NCBI GenBank assembly: GCA_026874595.1
Contig: CM049312.1
Location: 56,797,429-56,861,428 of the forward strand
Source of the DNA: Sipunculus nudus
Lineage: Eukaryota; Annelida; Sipuncula; Golfingiida; Sipunculidae
Length of the DNA stretch: 64,000 bases
Direction of reading: 5' to 3'
Shown here: one piece after another, positions 1 to 13,600 of the stretch
Layout of the letters: every line of letters starts with the position of its first letter
Position numbering within the stretch: position 1 is the first letter of the stretch
The notes under the pieces: generated by a model
The model's database searches: none
What the model was told of the DNA's origin: nothing
What the model saw: the letters and a program-made list of their open reading frames with translations, nothing else
Made by a program: the position numbers and the translations under genes

Positions 1-447
1 TTCCTGGTGTTCTCTTTTTCAGCGTCTCACAAGGGTTAAATTTTCATGGAAAACCATAAAATATTGTACACAAAGTACATTATTTAGTGGGTGTGCAAAA
101 TCTTAACATTTCAATGAGGGCCTTAAGAGCAGAAATCCTTTTTTATTATTGGCAAATAACATAAAAATATGGTTCTATATATAATATCAATCTTAAATTT
201 GATTGACAGGAAACATAAGAGACCTATTATTATTTATATATACATATCTTTTTCCCTCTGATGATGCTACAGACATGGATATCAATGAGGCTACAGTGCA
301 ATCCACTGCTCACCATCGTGATTTATACCTGGAGGGTTTATTTTTGTGATAATTTCCCCTTTCGAGAATGTAGCAAAATTTGAAACCCTTGTGAACACAA
401 AGCAAACCACAGTATTTTTGACTGCTCATGTGTACGCACCATGAGGA

Positions 448-630
448 ATGCAGATAGTGCATCATGTGCATCATCAGTGCAAAGCACAAGCAAACTATGT
501 GCATCATTTGCACAATAGTGCACAGTGTGCACCAGTCATGTACAAAGACACTATGAGCATCATTTGTGCACAAGTACACCACATGCATCATTTGTGCACA
601 AGTACACCATGTGCATCATTTGTGCACAAC
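448..630. repeat. 28-bp tandem repeat (GCATCATTTGTGCACAAGTA)
   Basis: Three near-identical units start at 557, 585 and 613 (period 28), each built on GCATCATTTGTGCACAAG. Degenerate relatives extend upstream to about 448, where TGCATCAT and TGTGCAC words recur. Overlapping open frames on both strands (310-743) come from this repeat and do not look like genes. Confidence 0.85.
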
Positions 631-1534
631 GAGAAATGCTGCTTACTTTACAAATCCTAAAGAATATGCCTTTCTTTAACATGGACATTTTGAATACAAG
701 ACTAACTTCTGAGAGCTTTTCAAAATTTCTGTGCCAGGTGTGAGGATTTTATTTAATATTCCTGCAATGAAACTTAACATCATCCAATGGAAAAGTCAAG
801 CTGAACGTTTCTTTAAATTTATGATCAGCAACTAAGAGTTTCCAAAACTTCATATAGAAATATATAGTGTTGCTATGCATGATCCACAGAGGGTTTTGCA
901 TGAAATATCTGACTAGATTAATATCTTACATCTGTTAACCAAAGATGTCATCCTGAAACCAAACCACTAAAGGTCTACTGTAACAGAACCATTTACATTT
1001 TGTTAGACACAAAATAGCATGGTTGTGGAGAAGGATTAATAACGAGCCTTCCGTCGGTTTCATAAACCAATTAGCTTACTGCGATGAAATTAAAAGTTAA
1101 AATCAAAGAACAATATTTCTTGCACTTCAATCAGGTGTCTGTACATCATCTTAAATTCTTAACGATCACTCCTTTCATACCCGTTCTAAAGTGGAATAAT
1201 CCTGTGTCCCTAATGAAGGTGGGGATGGGATCATCCAATATGCAAAGTGGGTGTCTTTGTGTGAATTGTCATAAATATTTGTCTTTGATTAGTAATGTCA
1301 AGTGCTTTCAAAATAACAACTGGTGCATCAATGGTGAGTGACGCTCACAATCAAGATCTATATCCTCTTATTATGCTGCTTATTTCATGAGATTTACAAT
1401 CTTCAACATCTTTTAAAATACATCTTTTAAAAATCTAATGACTGTATCAATATGAATCCCTTTGAAAGCTCTGTAACTGCCCAGTAATAAATTCCACACA
1501 TTTTAGTGCAACCTGGCTTGACCATAACCTTTAT

Positions 1535-1697
1535 ACAGTGGAACCTCACAATTACGGACACTGATTTTTGTCCATAATAGAGGAGTCTGCATTAAAGGTT
1601 TTACAGACCTCTACTCAACACTGGACCATCCCAAGTGTCTGTAATAGAGAGGTGCCTGTAATGGGAGGTATTTGTAAGCAAAGGTTTTCCAATACAT
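1535..1697 (+). mobile_element. MITE-like element with CAGT...ACTG-type ends, copy 1
   Basis: Begins TA-CAGTGGAACCTC and ends with a degenerate inverted version (GGTTTTCCAATAC). The interior carries GGACACTG, AATAGAGGAG and AATAGAGAGGTG words. Two related copies occur at 33130-33315 and 51528-51684, the latter inverted. TIR type and TA flank suggest a nonautonomous Tc1/mariner-pogo-like DNA transposon. Family assignment is an inference; the relationship among the three copies is visible directly. Confidence 0.6.
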
Positions 1698-2477
1698 CTT
1701 ATTCATGAAGGCAGGCCTCATATGGCACAGTTTTTCTACGCTGCGATGTGCTATTATTTCCTACAATTTGCTGTAACAATCATAAAGAATCTGCCCACAC
1801 TAAACATGATTTCCTGTGACTGCTTGCGACTGATTTGTACTTGTCATTAGTGCTACAATAGAACCTGTCTGTCAACTATTTCCTGCCACCATTCCACCTA
1901 TGTAATGATTTCACAGTATTATCTTAAAAATGTGATGTGATATGCCAATTTTTTAACACGGCTAAATCCTTAAGATTTCATATATCCCAATTTGCTATGA
2001 CAGAAACTTGTTTTACAGTCTCTTGCATGTAGCAAATTCTCATGATTTTCTAAGATATCACAGGAAATAAAAGGAAACGGCATTCTGTGAGGCCTGTATA
2101 AAGGTTGCATTTTCAATATTCACACACCTTCAGCCCCCTTGTGCACAGTGCCTTGACCCAAATACATATTATTTCATGAGATAACTCATGAACAACAGAG
2201 ATAACTAATGTACATATGAGATTTAAGTACAACCTGAACACATTAAAGTGACCATTACATCAGATATACCTGTACCATCTTAGTCTACCGCTTTGCTAAT
2301 GGGCAGGTTAATTACACTGAGACTCTCCTGCTAGGGTTAAAGGCATCCTGTTCCTGGCTATCCTGGCTATCAATTATTTTGGATACTTTATACTGATCCA
2401 TGAGACCCTGAATATTAATGAGGCAGACATTTGCTGTGCACTTCTTCTTCAGATGGCATAATTCCTCATTTACATGT

Positions 2478-2580
2478 TTGAAATCTGCATCTTATGAATA
2501 AACATGAATATTGATTGAAATTTGCATCTTATGAATAAACATGAACATTATGCCTGAAATTTGCATCTCATGAATAAATA
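2478..2580. repeat. Short direct repeat, 3 copies (GCATCTTATGAATAAACATG)
   Basis: Three tandem copies of about 35-39 bp, built on TGAAATTTGCATCTTATGAA and then AAACATGAA. Non-coding, downstream of the CUX stop. Confidence 0.8.
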
Positions 2581-3772
2581 AAATGTTTGCTTCGATTGGG
2601 TAAATTTAAGAACAAGCTTTGACAATCACTCTCAGATGTAAAATAACTCCCCTGAAGGGCTAAGTCTCTGCAACTGTTCCCCTAAGAGTTTGTTTAAATT
2701 ATCCAAACATATCACTAAATACTGAAATTTCTCAGCTACACGTATTCAGGATCTGATAAATGTAAGCTTTCACCTAATTAATCACCTACACACATTTCTA
2801 ATCACATTTAAAGTGCATGTAAATAGATTTGTTAGAAGTCTTTCAGCAGCCCAGATATAAATGTGATAAACCAACATTCTAACCATGCAATGAAACCCGA
2901 TTATAATAGTATAAAAATAAATTGCACTCCCTATTATATATCTTAAATAGAATCTATCGGTGTAATGCTGTACTGCTTGTTGATGATACTCACAACAAGC
3001 ACTTGTATATGTGAAATTTAAAAAATAACAATACTAATATGAACTTTCAATACAGTTCCTCTAACAGCAGTCAATGAATAATTCACTCCATACTCTCAAG
3101 TACCAGCAAAGCACTTCTTCTTTCAATAAGTGAAGGCAAATCATGGTCAACGCCTCCACTGAAGCCAGCAAAAATTTTCAGTCAGTACAGGGCTGTTCTG
3201 TGCTGCCCCCTGCAGTGAAAACATGGTACCATATTCCATCCACAATATCAGACTGATTGGCCCTGGTGATTGGTTTGTCGTATGTACATGGTACATGTAT
3301 AAAGCAGGTCAATCAAAAAATGTGCAAGGTTAAATGTTATAAAATAAATCAGACACTGCCTTTAAGATTTCTTGTTAAACAATCTGAATTTAAAAGCAGT
3401 GTTATATAAAGGTGTCAGAAACAGTTCACATTTTCAGTTTGTGTTGTGATTGTATATGCCCCTCAGTGGAGCAAATGTTAAATAAATGATGACTGAGCAT
3501 GAGAATTAAATAAACAACTCAATCAGTGTCTTTGTGAATGTTCCTCACAACTGAAAGGTCCTGTCATGGTTTTGTCAACACTGGTGCCCTGAACATCAGG
3601 GAGAGGTCACTAGTTTTTGGGTAAATGGTTGGGGTAGCTTAGCTGAGGTCAACACTCCCAATGAAGAGTGCTATGGCACAATAAGAAACAAACCCGCGTG
3701 CAAGTCCTGCTTATTGACCTGATGTGTTGAACACAACGATTGCCGAGCGACACCTGAAAGATCAGCGCCATA

Positions 3773-4644
3773 TTAAAACTCCCAATCTTCGTTCTCCTCC
3801 TCCCCCCCTTGCAGACGTTTCTCTAATTTATCGATATTCTCCTGTCGGTCCGGTTCATCCCAGTCCACTTCAAACGTTTCGAGCCGTTTTTGCATACGAT
3901 CAATTTTTGCCTTCCTCGCATCCTGTTCTGGGTCACTGGGAGCCTTGCTATCTGCCTGTGCACCTGCCGAGTTCTCCCCTGACGTACGCGAGTCGCAGCG
4001 TTCACTGTCAGAACTAATGCTGACATTATCCAGCTGTCCTTCAGTGATCCTCTGAGGTTTGGCACTTTTGCGTCTGCTGGTTGTGGAGACAGCTTGCGAT
4101 GAGCTGTGCTGGGAGCTCTGTCCTCCATTACTGTCACATGTTTCATTATCTGATGAGCCTTGCTTGTCACTTTTTGGGCCTCCGTTTTCCGACATCGGAG
4201 ACCCTAAACCTTGGGAATAACCGTCCTGCACCGGCTCAAATGTGGGAAACATCCACTGTGATGTGGATATGCTTTGCGTAGCTGTTTGTGACCGACTGCA
4301 GTAGGCATCATAACTACTGGCATTACTGTCCTCACTGGGTTCTGTTTTCACTGAAGGCATCTGTGGTGAACATACTGAAGAAGTCGGGGACTGTCCAGCC
4401 AAATGCTGCTGCTGTTTCGCTCGCATACGATGGTTGTGGAACCAGTTGACCACCGTTTTCACTCCGACACCTATTTGGTCCGCCAGAGATTCTATGGTGG
4501 ATGGGTTAGGGTATGGGTCCCGTGCATAAGCATTTCGCAGCATATCTTTTTGTTCCTCACTGAAGCACACGCGCTGCTTTTTTGGATAGAACATGACTCC
4601 ATTGCTGTTTGAGTCGTCCATGCTGCCTCGACGTTTTTTGTTTT
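3773..4644 (-). CDS. CUX1: CUX exon 14: homeodomain and C-terminal tail
   Basis: Terminal coding exon, 290 codons including the stop, entered in phase through a pyrimidine-rich acceptor (AG at 4646-4645). The homeodomain lies at about 4585-4406. Helix 3 contains [11 protein letters not shown], with Trp48, Asn51 and the His at position 50 that marks the cut class. Downstream comes a Ser/Gln/Asn-rich tail with a VKTE sumoylation-type motif and acidic stretches. The end has two basic-helical KRLE segments and finishes EDWEF. Vertebrate CUX1 ends in a similar WEF after an RLEKA-type helix, so the C-terminus is conserved and complete. CUT3 lies in the exon just upstream, as in all CUX genes. Confidence 0.96.
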
Positions 4645-7600
4645 CTGTAATACAAAGAAAAACAATAAGTAACTTACATCCACACCCTCGTGACAATACA
4701 TCTCTTATAAACACCAAAACATTTAAAACATAAATAAATCCTATAATCTATATGGAAAAAGCCTCTACCACAACACTTCAACATCTCTATTTTTGTAAAA
4801 TCATGAAAAACATTAGATACAAATAAACTTAAAACATAGCATAGAAATAAATTGTGTTTATTCTACACAGAGGCTGCCTATATAAAGCAGGAATTCTATA
4901 TTTGATATATGATTACTACCAAAATTTTAATCATCTGTGTCTGATGATTCTTGTCATAGTAAATTGAATTATAATGTAACTACAGGAGTCAGTCTTCATG
5001 CCGGGGGTTCATGCTAACATGCTATTTAACATGCTTCATGCCTCAGTGACTACAAGAAGGCAAAGAGTTCAGTTCAACAGGAGTATATAAGCTAGGGTTG
5101 CTGCCTAGATGCTATGGTAACCATTATGACATCATCAGGTGCTATGGTAACCATTATGACATCACCAGATCCTATGGTAACCATTATGACATCACTATAA
5201 TTGCAGTCAAAAATGCACTATGGTAACCATTATGACATCTGTGTTGGAGTCAAGTATTTATAAGCATTTTCATTTATTTGTATTAAAATACAACCAAAGT
5301 TTTTCTAATGCATTTGTAGTGTGGTGCGACTCAGTCTGTGTATATGCATGTGAAGTTTACATCTGACCAAACAGTGCCAAAAAATGGTTTCAATACAATG
5401 CTGATATATTTTTGTTTTGTTTCATATGTCTGTGTCATATATTTGATATGAGCAAACAAAGTATTGCATATGTCTAGGTTTGTGACATAAATATATGAAT
5501 ACTATTACAATTTAATAATGACAGTTGCACTTATATGGTTTTTCAGGTATTTGTTTTTTATGTCCTTCGTTATCGATTTTACCATTCGTATTTGCATTTA
5601 TGTGTGATCATTCAATCTTTTTGACTATAACAAAACTTGTTTATTTGTAACTTTATTTGATGTATTCTGGTGTCTTTGACCCCAACATCTTTCATCATAA
5701 AAGTTATCAGAGTAAAAATCTTGGTTTAGTCTAAAATGTTACTGAAACAAACAAAAGAAATAAACTATACTGCTAGTTTTTTTTCATATTTGTAAATGAT
5801 TATTAAAATAAAATGTTACATCATAAAACCTGATGGAGTCTATGAATAAAGATATGAGATTTTTCACAAGTACCAGCATTCCTAATCTACATGAAGCTAA
5901 TGATCTCTATAGTAGAGATGGCTTTCAGTCAGCTGAGCTAAGAAACTTATATTTCTTTGCCAAACTGTCCGGCAAGATATCTCAAGAACGTTTCTACATT
6001 TTAAAGTTACTATTATGAATCAACTGAGCTGAAAACTTCAATATCTTTGCCAAACTGTCTGACAAGATATCTCAGGAAAGTTTCTACATTTAAAGGTTAC
6101 TATTATGAATCAATTTTTTACTTGTTCCATGTTATCCATTTACTTCCACTGACACAGTAGCCAAATTTTCACTTCATATTAGATGTACATTTTTTAAGTG
6201 ACCAGAACGCCAAAAATCAATTTAGAATGCAAAAAGTCAATTTAGAATGCCAAAAATCTATTTATTCTACAACAAGCTGAAATGGTCAAAATAAATCTAA
6301 GTATCAAATACCAGAATATTGGTTGGTATAAAAAACGTCAAAAGAGGGTTTATAATATGTTTCTCAAGATTCAGTCACCTACAAAAAGAATTTTAGTTTA
6401 TCTTCTTTCAGCCACTGTAAAATCATAGAACATACAAGTACAACAAATCAAAAGCATGGTCAAGCAAGGAACGGCCCACAGGCAAAGTGACCTGAAGTTC
6501 TGTGCAACAACACATGTACGATACACGAAACATCACCAAGGTCTAATAGTAAGGGGTCAAGGTCATGAACTGACATACCATGCTGCATAACTAGCTTGAG
6601 AGACTACAACTGTTGTTTGCCCATGCAGCCACAAGTGAAACCGTGCTTAGGAAGCGGGAAGAAACAAGTGTTGTTTCGACATTGCACAAACTCTGCCCAT
6701 TCCAATGTGAGTTTGGGGTTTAATACTGTAGCAGTCAAGCATTTGTTATTGGTCAACCAACCACTGTTATTAGGCCAGGGTCCGTGCCCCAAGGGGGGTT
6801 TGGGAAGGGTTAAGAAAATCAAGCGATCTGTAATCCTTAGACACATGCATACTTATCCAATGATAAATGGACCACAATGCTTCAATGCACATGAGCAAAC
6901 ACCCACAGTGGTATAGACGGCACGAGGCAGAGAGTTAGTGAGACGATTCATAAACAGGGGATTCTGGGAGAAGAGCAGGCACCGTACCAATCGACTGACT
7001 GAGCAGGCAGGCTCACCTTTCATCTTGGAGTGGTAGGCTTTAAGCCTGTCCACATTATAAGGGTCGTGAAGCCACATCTGCATCTTAATATAAGGCTCCC
7101 TCCCCTTCCAGCTTAGCATGTGCCATGGTTTGGGTTTAGAGAGGAGCTCGCTGACCGAGCCCTGGGACAGGCCAAGAATTGCCTCGCCAAACAGTTTCTG
7201 CCCCAAGTTGTGGTATTGGAGCACCTCTTTCACTCGACTGGTCACCGCTAAGGTGTCAAGCTCCTGTGACACTGTAGCCATGTCATAGGCCGTCATTTTA
7301 CCGGGCGGCAGTGCCATAGGTGGCGGCATGTGTGCCTGGATAGGGGAGTGGGCGGGCTGAGAGGAGTGATTGGCACTAGAGCTACTGGAAGCAGCCAGAT
7401 AGGGCATAGCCCCAACTGAAACGGAAAAATAAAGGCACATTCAGATCAACCAAATCAACAAACACGATCCTAGAACCATATAGCCTATGTAACATCATCT
7501 ACTACGGGGCGCTATAAAACTCATCAGTAAACACAGGAAGTCTACAGGTGTCAAATAAAATAATGTCATGTAAACAAAACTGGCTCTGGGAAACATCCTG

Positions 7601-10600
7601 CCTGTGTCTGTTAACTTGAAGGTAAACATATAGATGCTAGATTATACCCTCTGAAGCTAGTATTAAGATAACTGGGAATGAAAAGTGGTTTACTGACATT
7701 AACAGAATATAAAGAAGAATAACTAAACAATTAAGCAGACCCTGATAAACTTATACTCTAAAATTTTAATGTTTCTGCATTGACAAGGCTTTCCTATCTT
7801 AATTATTGCATGTGGATTCCTAATTTCTGGTTTGAGGAAAGTTAGCAAAATTTTCCTTCCAACTATGTTTACATATAAGTGAAGTGGTATTTGTGTTTTC
7901 CAGAATTTCGTGGGTCCTATTTGGACTGTAAAGACAATGACAAAAACTTCCAAAAGAGCCAAAAAATTAGCTTTTTCAAGTGTTCATTCTGAGAACATAA
8001 CTTTCCATTCAAATTTAAACTGAGAGATATCTGGTGATCTTTGAAAATATTACTTTCATTTAACAGTTTAATAAAGCATACAGGTGGTCCATATGTTGTA
8101 TTACAAATAAATATAGAAAAAGTAATTTTATAGGGTGTATCTGCAGGTGCTTTGAAAATGAATTCAGGAAGAAAATAATAAATATCCACACCAAGTTCCA
8201 CCCCAATGGTGGGAAACCTAGGAAAGCTACCTCTAAGTTCCCTTAGGATACAGCTTGAAGACAGTTATCAAAGAATAGAAGATAAACTCAATTATGTCTG
8301 TAAAATCAAAGGACTGTACCTGTTCCCCCAGACTGCACCACGGCCACCTTGTACATGTTACTACGCATGAACTTGTCTGGAGGGATGCGGTATTGATTAG
8401 CGACCAGCTTTGATATGGCATCAGGTTCCTCCAGAAACACCTGCATTCTTATGAACGGCTCGCGACCCTTCTGTGTAAGCATGTGCCAAGGCTTGGGTCG
8501 GGCCAGAAGGTCACTTACGCTGCCTTGTGATAGGCCCAGGACGTTCTCGCCAAACAACCTCTGGCTTATTGAATACTGGCTGAGTGTCTCTTTCACTCGT
8601 TTTACTAGGTCGTCTGTGTTGATGGTGGAGTATTTATCAAACTGTTCTTGGGTGATGGGTGGTAGTACTGCTTTAAGGGGCTTTTGGGTATGTGATGGCA
8701 GCTGAGCTTTGGCCATCAATGAGTTGGCGATATTTTGCATGCGTTGTAGAGGGGACACCGCATCGTTGAGCATGACGGAATATTGAGCATCTTGGTAGGC
8801 ATGTCCATTCGAGCGTGGCCTGACCAATGAGAAAGCACTGCCGGCATGTCTGCTACCATCTGGGTTCATTTCTACAGGTTCAGATGATAAGCTTCTCTCG
8901 CGAATTCCTGTTTTGATGCTGAGGTCTTGCGGCTCATCGTCATAACCGTTTACCACCATATCGACTGGTTCCTGTTTAATGGTCACCTGGAATGGATCTT
9001 TATCGGAACAATTTTCTTTGTTCTCCTGTTTGCGATTTGCATTCTGTTCAAGGCGAGCCAGCTCCTGTTTATACATTGCAATATCAGCCAAGTTTCCACT
9101 ACGTTCCGCAGCAGCTGCTAACTTCTCGAGTTCTTCTCGGTAAATTCTCTGCACCATCTCCTGTGTTAGATTCCCATCAGACTGTGCACGGCGCCCCCTG
9201 GGGGGCATTTCTATACCCCCTCCATTGTGCGAGCTCACTGGTGTGCTTTTTGCCCTGTCTGGTGAGACCAGAGGTGGTTTCCTGTCTACTGGCTGTGGAC
9301 TTGAATCTGTTATCTTTGCCAGCTCTTGTTGATATATACTGTTTACCATAGCAGTGGCCATATGGTCCTGAAATGATTGACAGAAACCAACATTATAACA
9401 GGCGGTTTTACTGCTGTCAACTCCAGTATAAACCTTGCTGTCAATCTCATTTATTGATCTAGTTCTCTACGAGGACTGTTCCAGTTTGTACATCTCAACC
9501 TGACTATTTCACTGACTGAATTCCAGATGGCTCTGACGGGCAATTCAGGTACCACTGGTTTTACCATTTTACAAAAGGGCCAAAACAAGGGACCCATGGG
9601 ACACTGTGCTCAGCTGAAGTTGACCTTGAAGGTAAAAATCTAAAATAATATCAAATGGACATTAAGTGTAAGGGGAAGAGGTAATATAGGCCATTGTTGG
9701 GTTAACATGATTGGTTTGTATGGATGAGCAAGAAATTGTTGCAAATAATATTTTGCAGCAACACCACGGCACAAAAGGCGCACAATAGAGTTAATGGGCT
9801 TATCAGGTCTTAATTGCAATTATTGCATGACTGACACTCGAGGCTTCTGACAGTTGACACTCCAGTCTGTGATATCCTTGCTATTACCATGATCATTAGT
9901 TGGCTTTTTGATTAACTGTTGACATTTCAGTTGTTTACACATATGCTCAACTGAATCTATTTTTTTTTTGTATAATATATATTATCAAATATATATGTTT
10001 TTTTTTATTTTATGAAATTTATACAGTTGAAATATAACTTATTAACAACTTACATACAGGGCAAAAAAAGCCTGATCTACTATTCTGCTGAGGCAGAAAA
10101 TAATGAAATCATGTTTGTATTAGATCCTCATCTTTTAATCACATCATTTTTTTTATAATAAGTTTATATTTCTATACTATATTCTATATTTCCAATATAA
10201 CATATTTATCTGAATATAAAAGTTGATTCATAATACTCAATTGCATTATCAAAAAACTCAATCTTGTCAGATAACACCACATCACCACATGTATACAAAT
10301 GTTTATTTATTTTTTACCACAAAAATATATCTTTTATATCTGCAAAACAATAAATATCTAAAAATAATACTTGAATTAGATTTCAAAATTTTAAATTGTG
10401 TCTTTATTTAACCATAATGTGCTTCATATTTTATAAATTTAAGCCTACTGATGGGTTTAATCATATTAATTAAAATCATTGAAAAGAAAACTGATTTCTT
10501 TAAAAATGCTACATTAACACAACATGGCATCTTCTGGATTACACCTTGAATTAATTTTTCAAGAAAATTTTTTGTATATTGGAGTGGAAACAGAATAACA

Positions 10601-13600
10601 ATTAAGGAGATACAGTGGAAACTGTACACCTGTCACAGCAGGGGATCACAGCAGGAATCAAAGCAAATGCCTACAATAGAGCCTCAAGAAAAAAATCAAT
10701 AACTAGCCTAATTTTCAAGCTTTTACTTTCAAATTTCAGATTTAAACAAATTAAATACTTATGTTTACATGCTGTGAAAATTAAATCAATGGTACTTACA
10801 GGAAAAAAAGCTTTGGTCGAAGTTGGGAAAAATTAAAGGTACTGATTATATTTTTATGCTAATAACTTAAAAAATTTACAAAATTCAGATCTAATTTTGG
10901 GTAAACAATTGAACCTTAATTAAACATAGTTATATACTTGGGAAAATAGACTCTAGTTTCAAAATTTTTCATGTTAAGTGAGTAAATATTTTCTTGAATT
11001 TTTACAAAGTCCATTATGTTCGGGCCCATAACTTAAAGAAATTAGACTTAACAGACTTAATTTCTGGCATGTACATAGGAACTATATAGAGGAATATTTA
11101 TGGTAAATATGAGGAAAACCAGATGAGTGGTTTTGATATTAGGCAGTCCTGAAGTGTGAAAATAGGTTTTTAATAAATAATTGAGGTTTCTCCTTAATAT
11201 CTCAAAGTCGCAAAGACCAAGTTTTCGGCTTGGTAGGAGATCTTAGGGACATCTAACATTATACCGAATTTTGGATTCCTAGGTCTTACGCTTTCAAAAC
11301 GTGCCACATCTACGGACGTATGGATGACAGACAATGGACCACAACTATAGCTCAGATGACTTAAAGTCAGCTGAGCTAAAAAAAAGAATGGTTCTCAGGC
11401 ACTTTTGTTCAGATATCTGTGTGGGCGGGCAGTATAATATTTTTGACCTTTTTTTGTATGTTTCGATAAAAATGTCATATAATCATGGAAAAGCATGAAA
11501 ATAACAATTTTTTTTACTTAACAGGTAAAAGCACTACATAAACTGTATCATTCATCTTCTTGAAAGATAAAAATCAAAATAAAAATGTTTGATGCAGGGG
11601 GTTTAAACTGAGGCAGGCCTTGCCTGAGAACCATACTTTTTATTTTTTTGGGGGCCAAATTTAAGTTTGTCTGAGAACCTAATAAGGAATAAAAAAAAAA
11701 GTCTCATAATTAAATACCAACCTTCTCCTGCATGGTTTTGACATGCATGGCACGTTGAGCTTCTGAGAGAATCAGAGCAATTCTTTGCTCTGTGGCAGAA
11801 TCCTCCTGTTTACACTGAGTGACCAGCGGTGCTGTTCCTTTAACAGTAATAGCAGTCCTCATATAGCATTCTTGAGACCATTCAACATCAGTAGATAAAC
11901 CAGCAGATTACTTCAGTAAGTTCAAAACCTTTATCATGTGAATACCTGTTTTTATTACTTGGTCACTAAGACATGTTATATATGTTAAAACCAATCCTAG
12001 TAATTATAACAATTAAACAATTATATCAAGTTCAAAGATAACACAGATTTACCTTAACACTGAAACTAAGCATTTCAACCTCAATGATAGAATAACTGGG
12101 ACTTGGTTACCTTACAGATATATTTCAGTATAGAATGAATATAAATTAACTCAGTGCAAATACACCTCTTCTTATATTCAGAATTGTATTTTTACTCTAA
12201 ATTTTTCTTTATACAGTAAATTTCTGAATGCAGATCACAAATGTAATGCATGTTGTCTTGTATAATTAAAAAAAAATATTAAATCATTACAGAGAACTCA
12301 CACAGAGGCAAATTATTATTATTAATAATCAATTATTCAATCATACAGGATGTGAAATAAGCTTACCTTTTTTGGGTGAGATTGCCTTTAGTTCCAAAAT
12401 ATTATTTTCATCTGTGGCCCAGGCGTGCATCTTCCGATATGACTCCCGGCCTTTCTCAGTGAGTTTCTCCCACATTTTAGGTTTCGACAACAACTCACTG
12501 ACAGTTCCCTGGGATAAGCCTAAAACATGTTTGGCAAAAAGTCTTTGGCCGATATTATGCAGGCTTAGTATCTCCCTGATTCGCTGAGCAACAGCCGCAG
12601 TGTCAAGAACAGGTGAGAGGGTACTATTGCTGCCCCCTGGTGGGGAGGTAGGAAAGTCTGACTTTGTGAGATTCTGCAGTTTCTTGAGCGCGACACTGTC
12701 TACGATTTCACCAGGTTCCCGATTATTTGTCATATCTTGGTTCTGGCTGTTTTCCTGCTGCTGTTGCTGCTGCTCCGGGGATGCAGTTCCGTTCATTTGT
12801 AAACCGTTCTGTATTAACCGTGACTGGTCTTGCATCGTGTAGTTTGTGACCAATTCTTGTCCGAGCATAGATGCGAATGCTTCTACCTGCGCTAGTTGGC
12901 CCACCATGGGTGTCTCGCTTGGCTCTGGAAGAAAGGTGTAAAAATGCATGCGGTTACTGGCTTCAGTCCTCGGGAGAGTTCTCTTAAGACTGCAACTTTT
13001 AATGATTCTTCCAAAATTACAACAATTAACACTAGCACAAGCAGAAAGAAACCAGAAAGATAACTCAAACACATAAAACGAGCCAGTCCACTGGCCGATT
13101 TTCTTCACTTGAGGAATTTGCTGGTCAATTTTTTTTTTTGGTCATTTCAATGCATTTGTACACCTTTCTTGAACATTGGCAGAGCACAAGTGAAACACTG
13201 TATGGGTCAACCTGGCACAGCATGAAGAAAAGGCAGGAAACAAGGTTCTTTTTCTCTAAAATTGTGTGCACAGATGGGAATATATACTTTTTTTTAATGG
13301 TGGGGTGTGGTACTCTAAATATAAAGATGGAAAACAAAAGCAAAGTCCCTCGGTTCCAATGTCAAGAGAAGGTGACAGTTTTGTGCATGGAGAAAGTGCA
13401 GACAGATTTAATACATGAAAGTAAGAATATAAATTCTGTTGACTTGTCTATATATTCTATGGTTTAAGTTTAAGTGAATTTATACTCTCTTGTATTACCT
13501 CCACCCACACATATTCATGATACAGGACACACTATTTATATTTACATTATTCCACAATCTCCTTCCGCCAAGGAAGATATGTCTTCCCCTGTGTCTGTTT

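Larger units (their letters stand above)
1..3772 (-). other. 3'UTR of the CUX gene and downstream DNA
   Basis: This stretch follows the CUX stop codon at 3775-3773. No coding exon is recognisable on either strand, and in particular no CASP-like coiled-coil or membrane-segment exon. The UTR end cannot be placed: I saw no minus-strand AATAAA in the first 3 kb after the stop, and the first clear one (plus-strand TTTATT) is near 750. It contains a 28-bp tandem repeat, a CAGT-ended MITE and a short direct repeat, listed separately. The short open frames in it look random. Confidence 0.6.
4645..7016 (-). other. Intron 13, with two tandem repeats
   Basis: Intron between the CUT3 and homeodomain exons. 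It is A+T-rich, with no exon-like segment seen. It contains the 30-bp array at 5110-5240 and the 90-bp duplication at 5935-6115. A GC-richer stretch at about 6590-6950, just inside the intron from the CUT3 exon, is open in places but shows no recognisable protein. Confidence 0.7.

Noticed and set aside
310-743. Overlapping small open frames at 310-743
   Set aside because: Products of the 28-bp tandem repeat; they read the same units on both strands.
3724-4281. Plus-strand open frames over 3724-4281
   Set aside because: Antisense shadows of the homeodomain exon.
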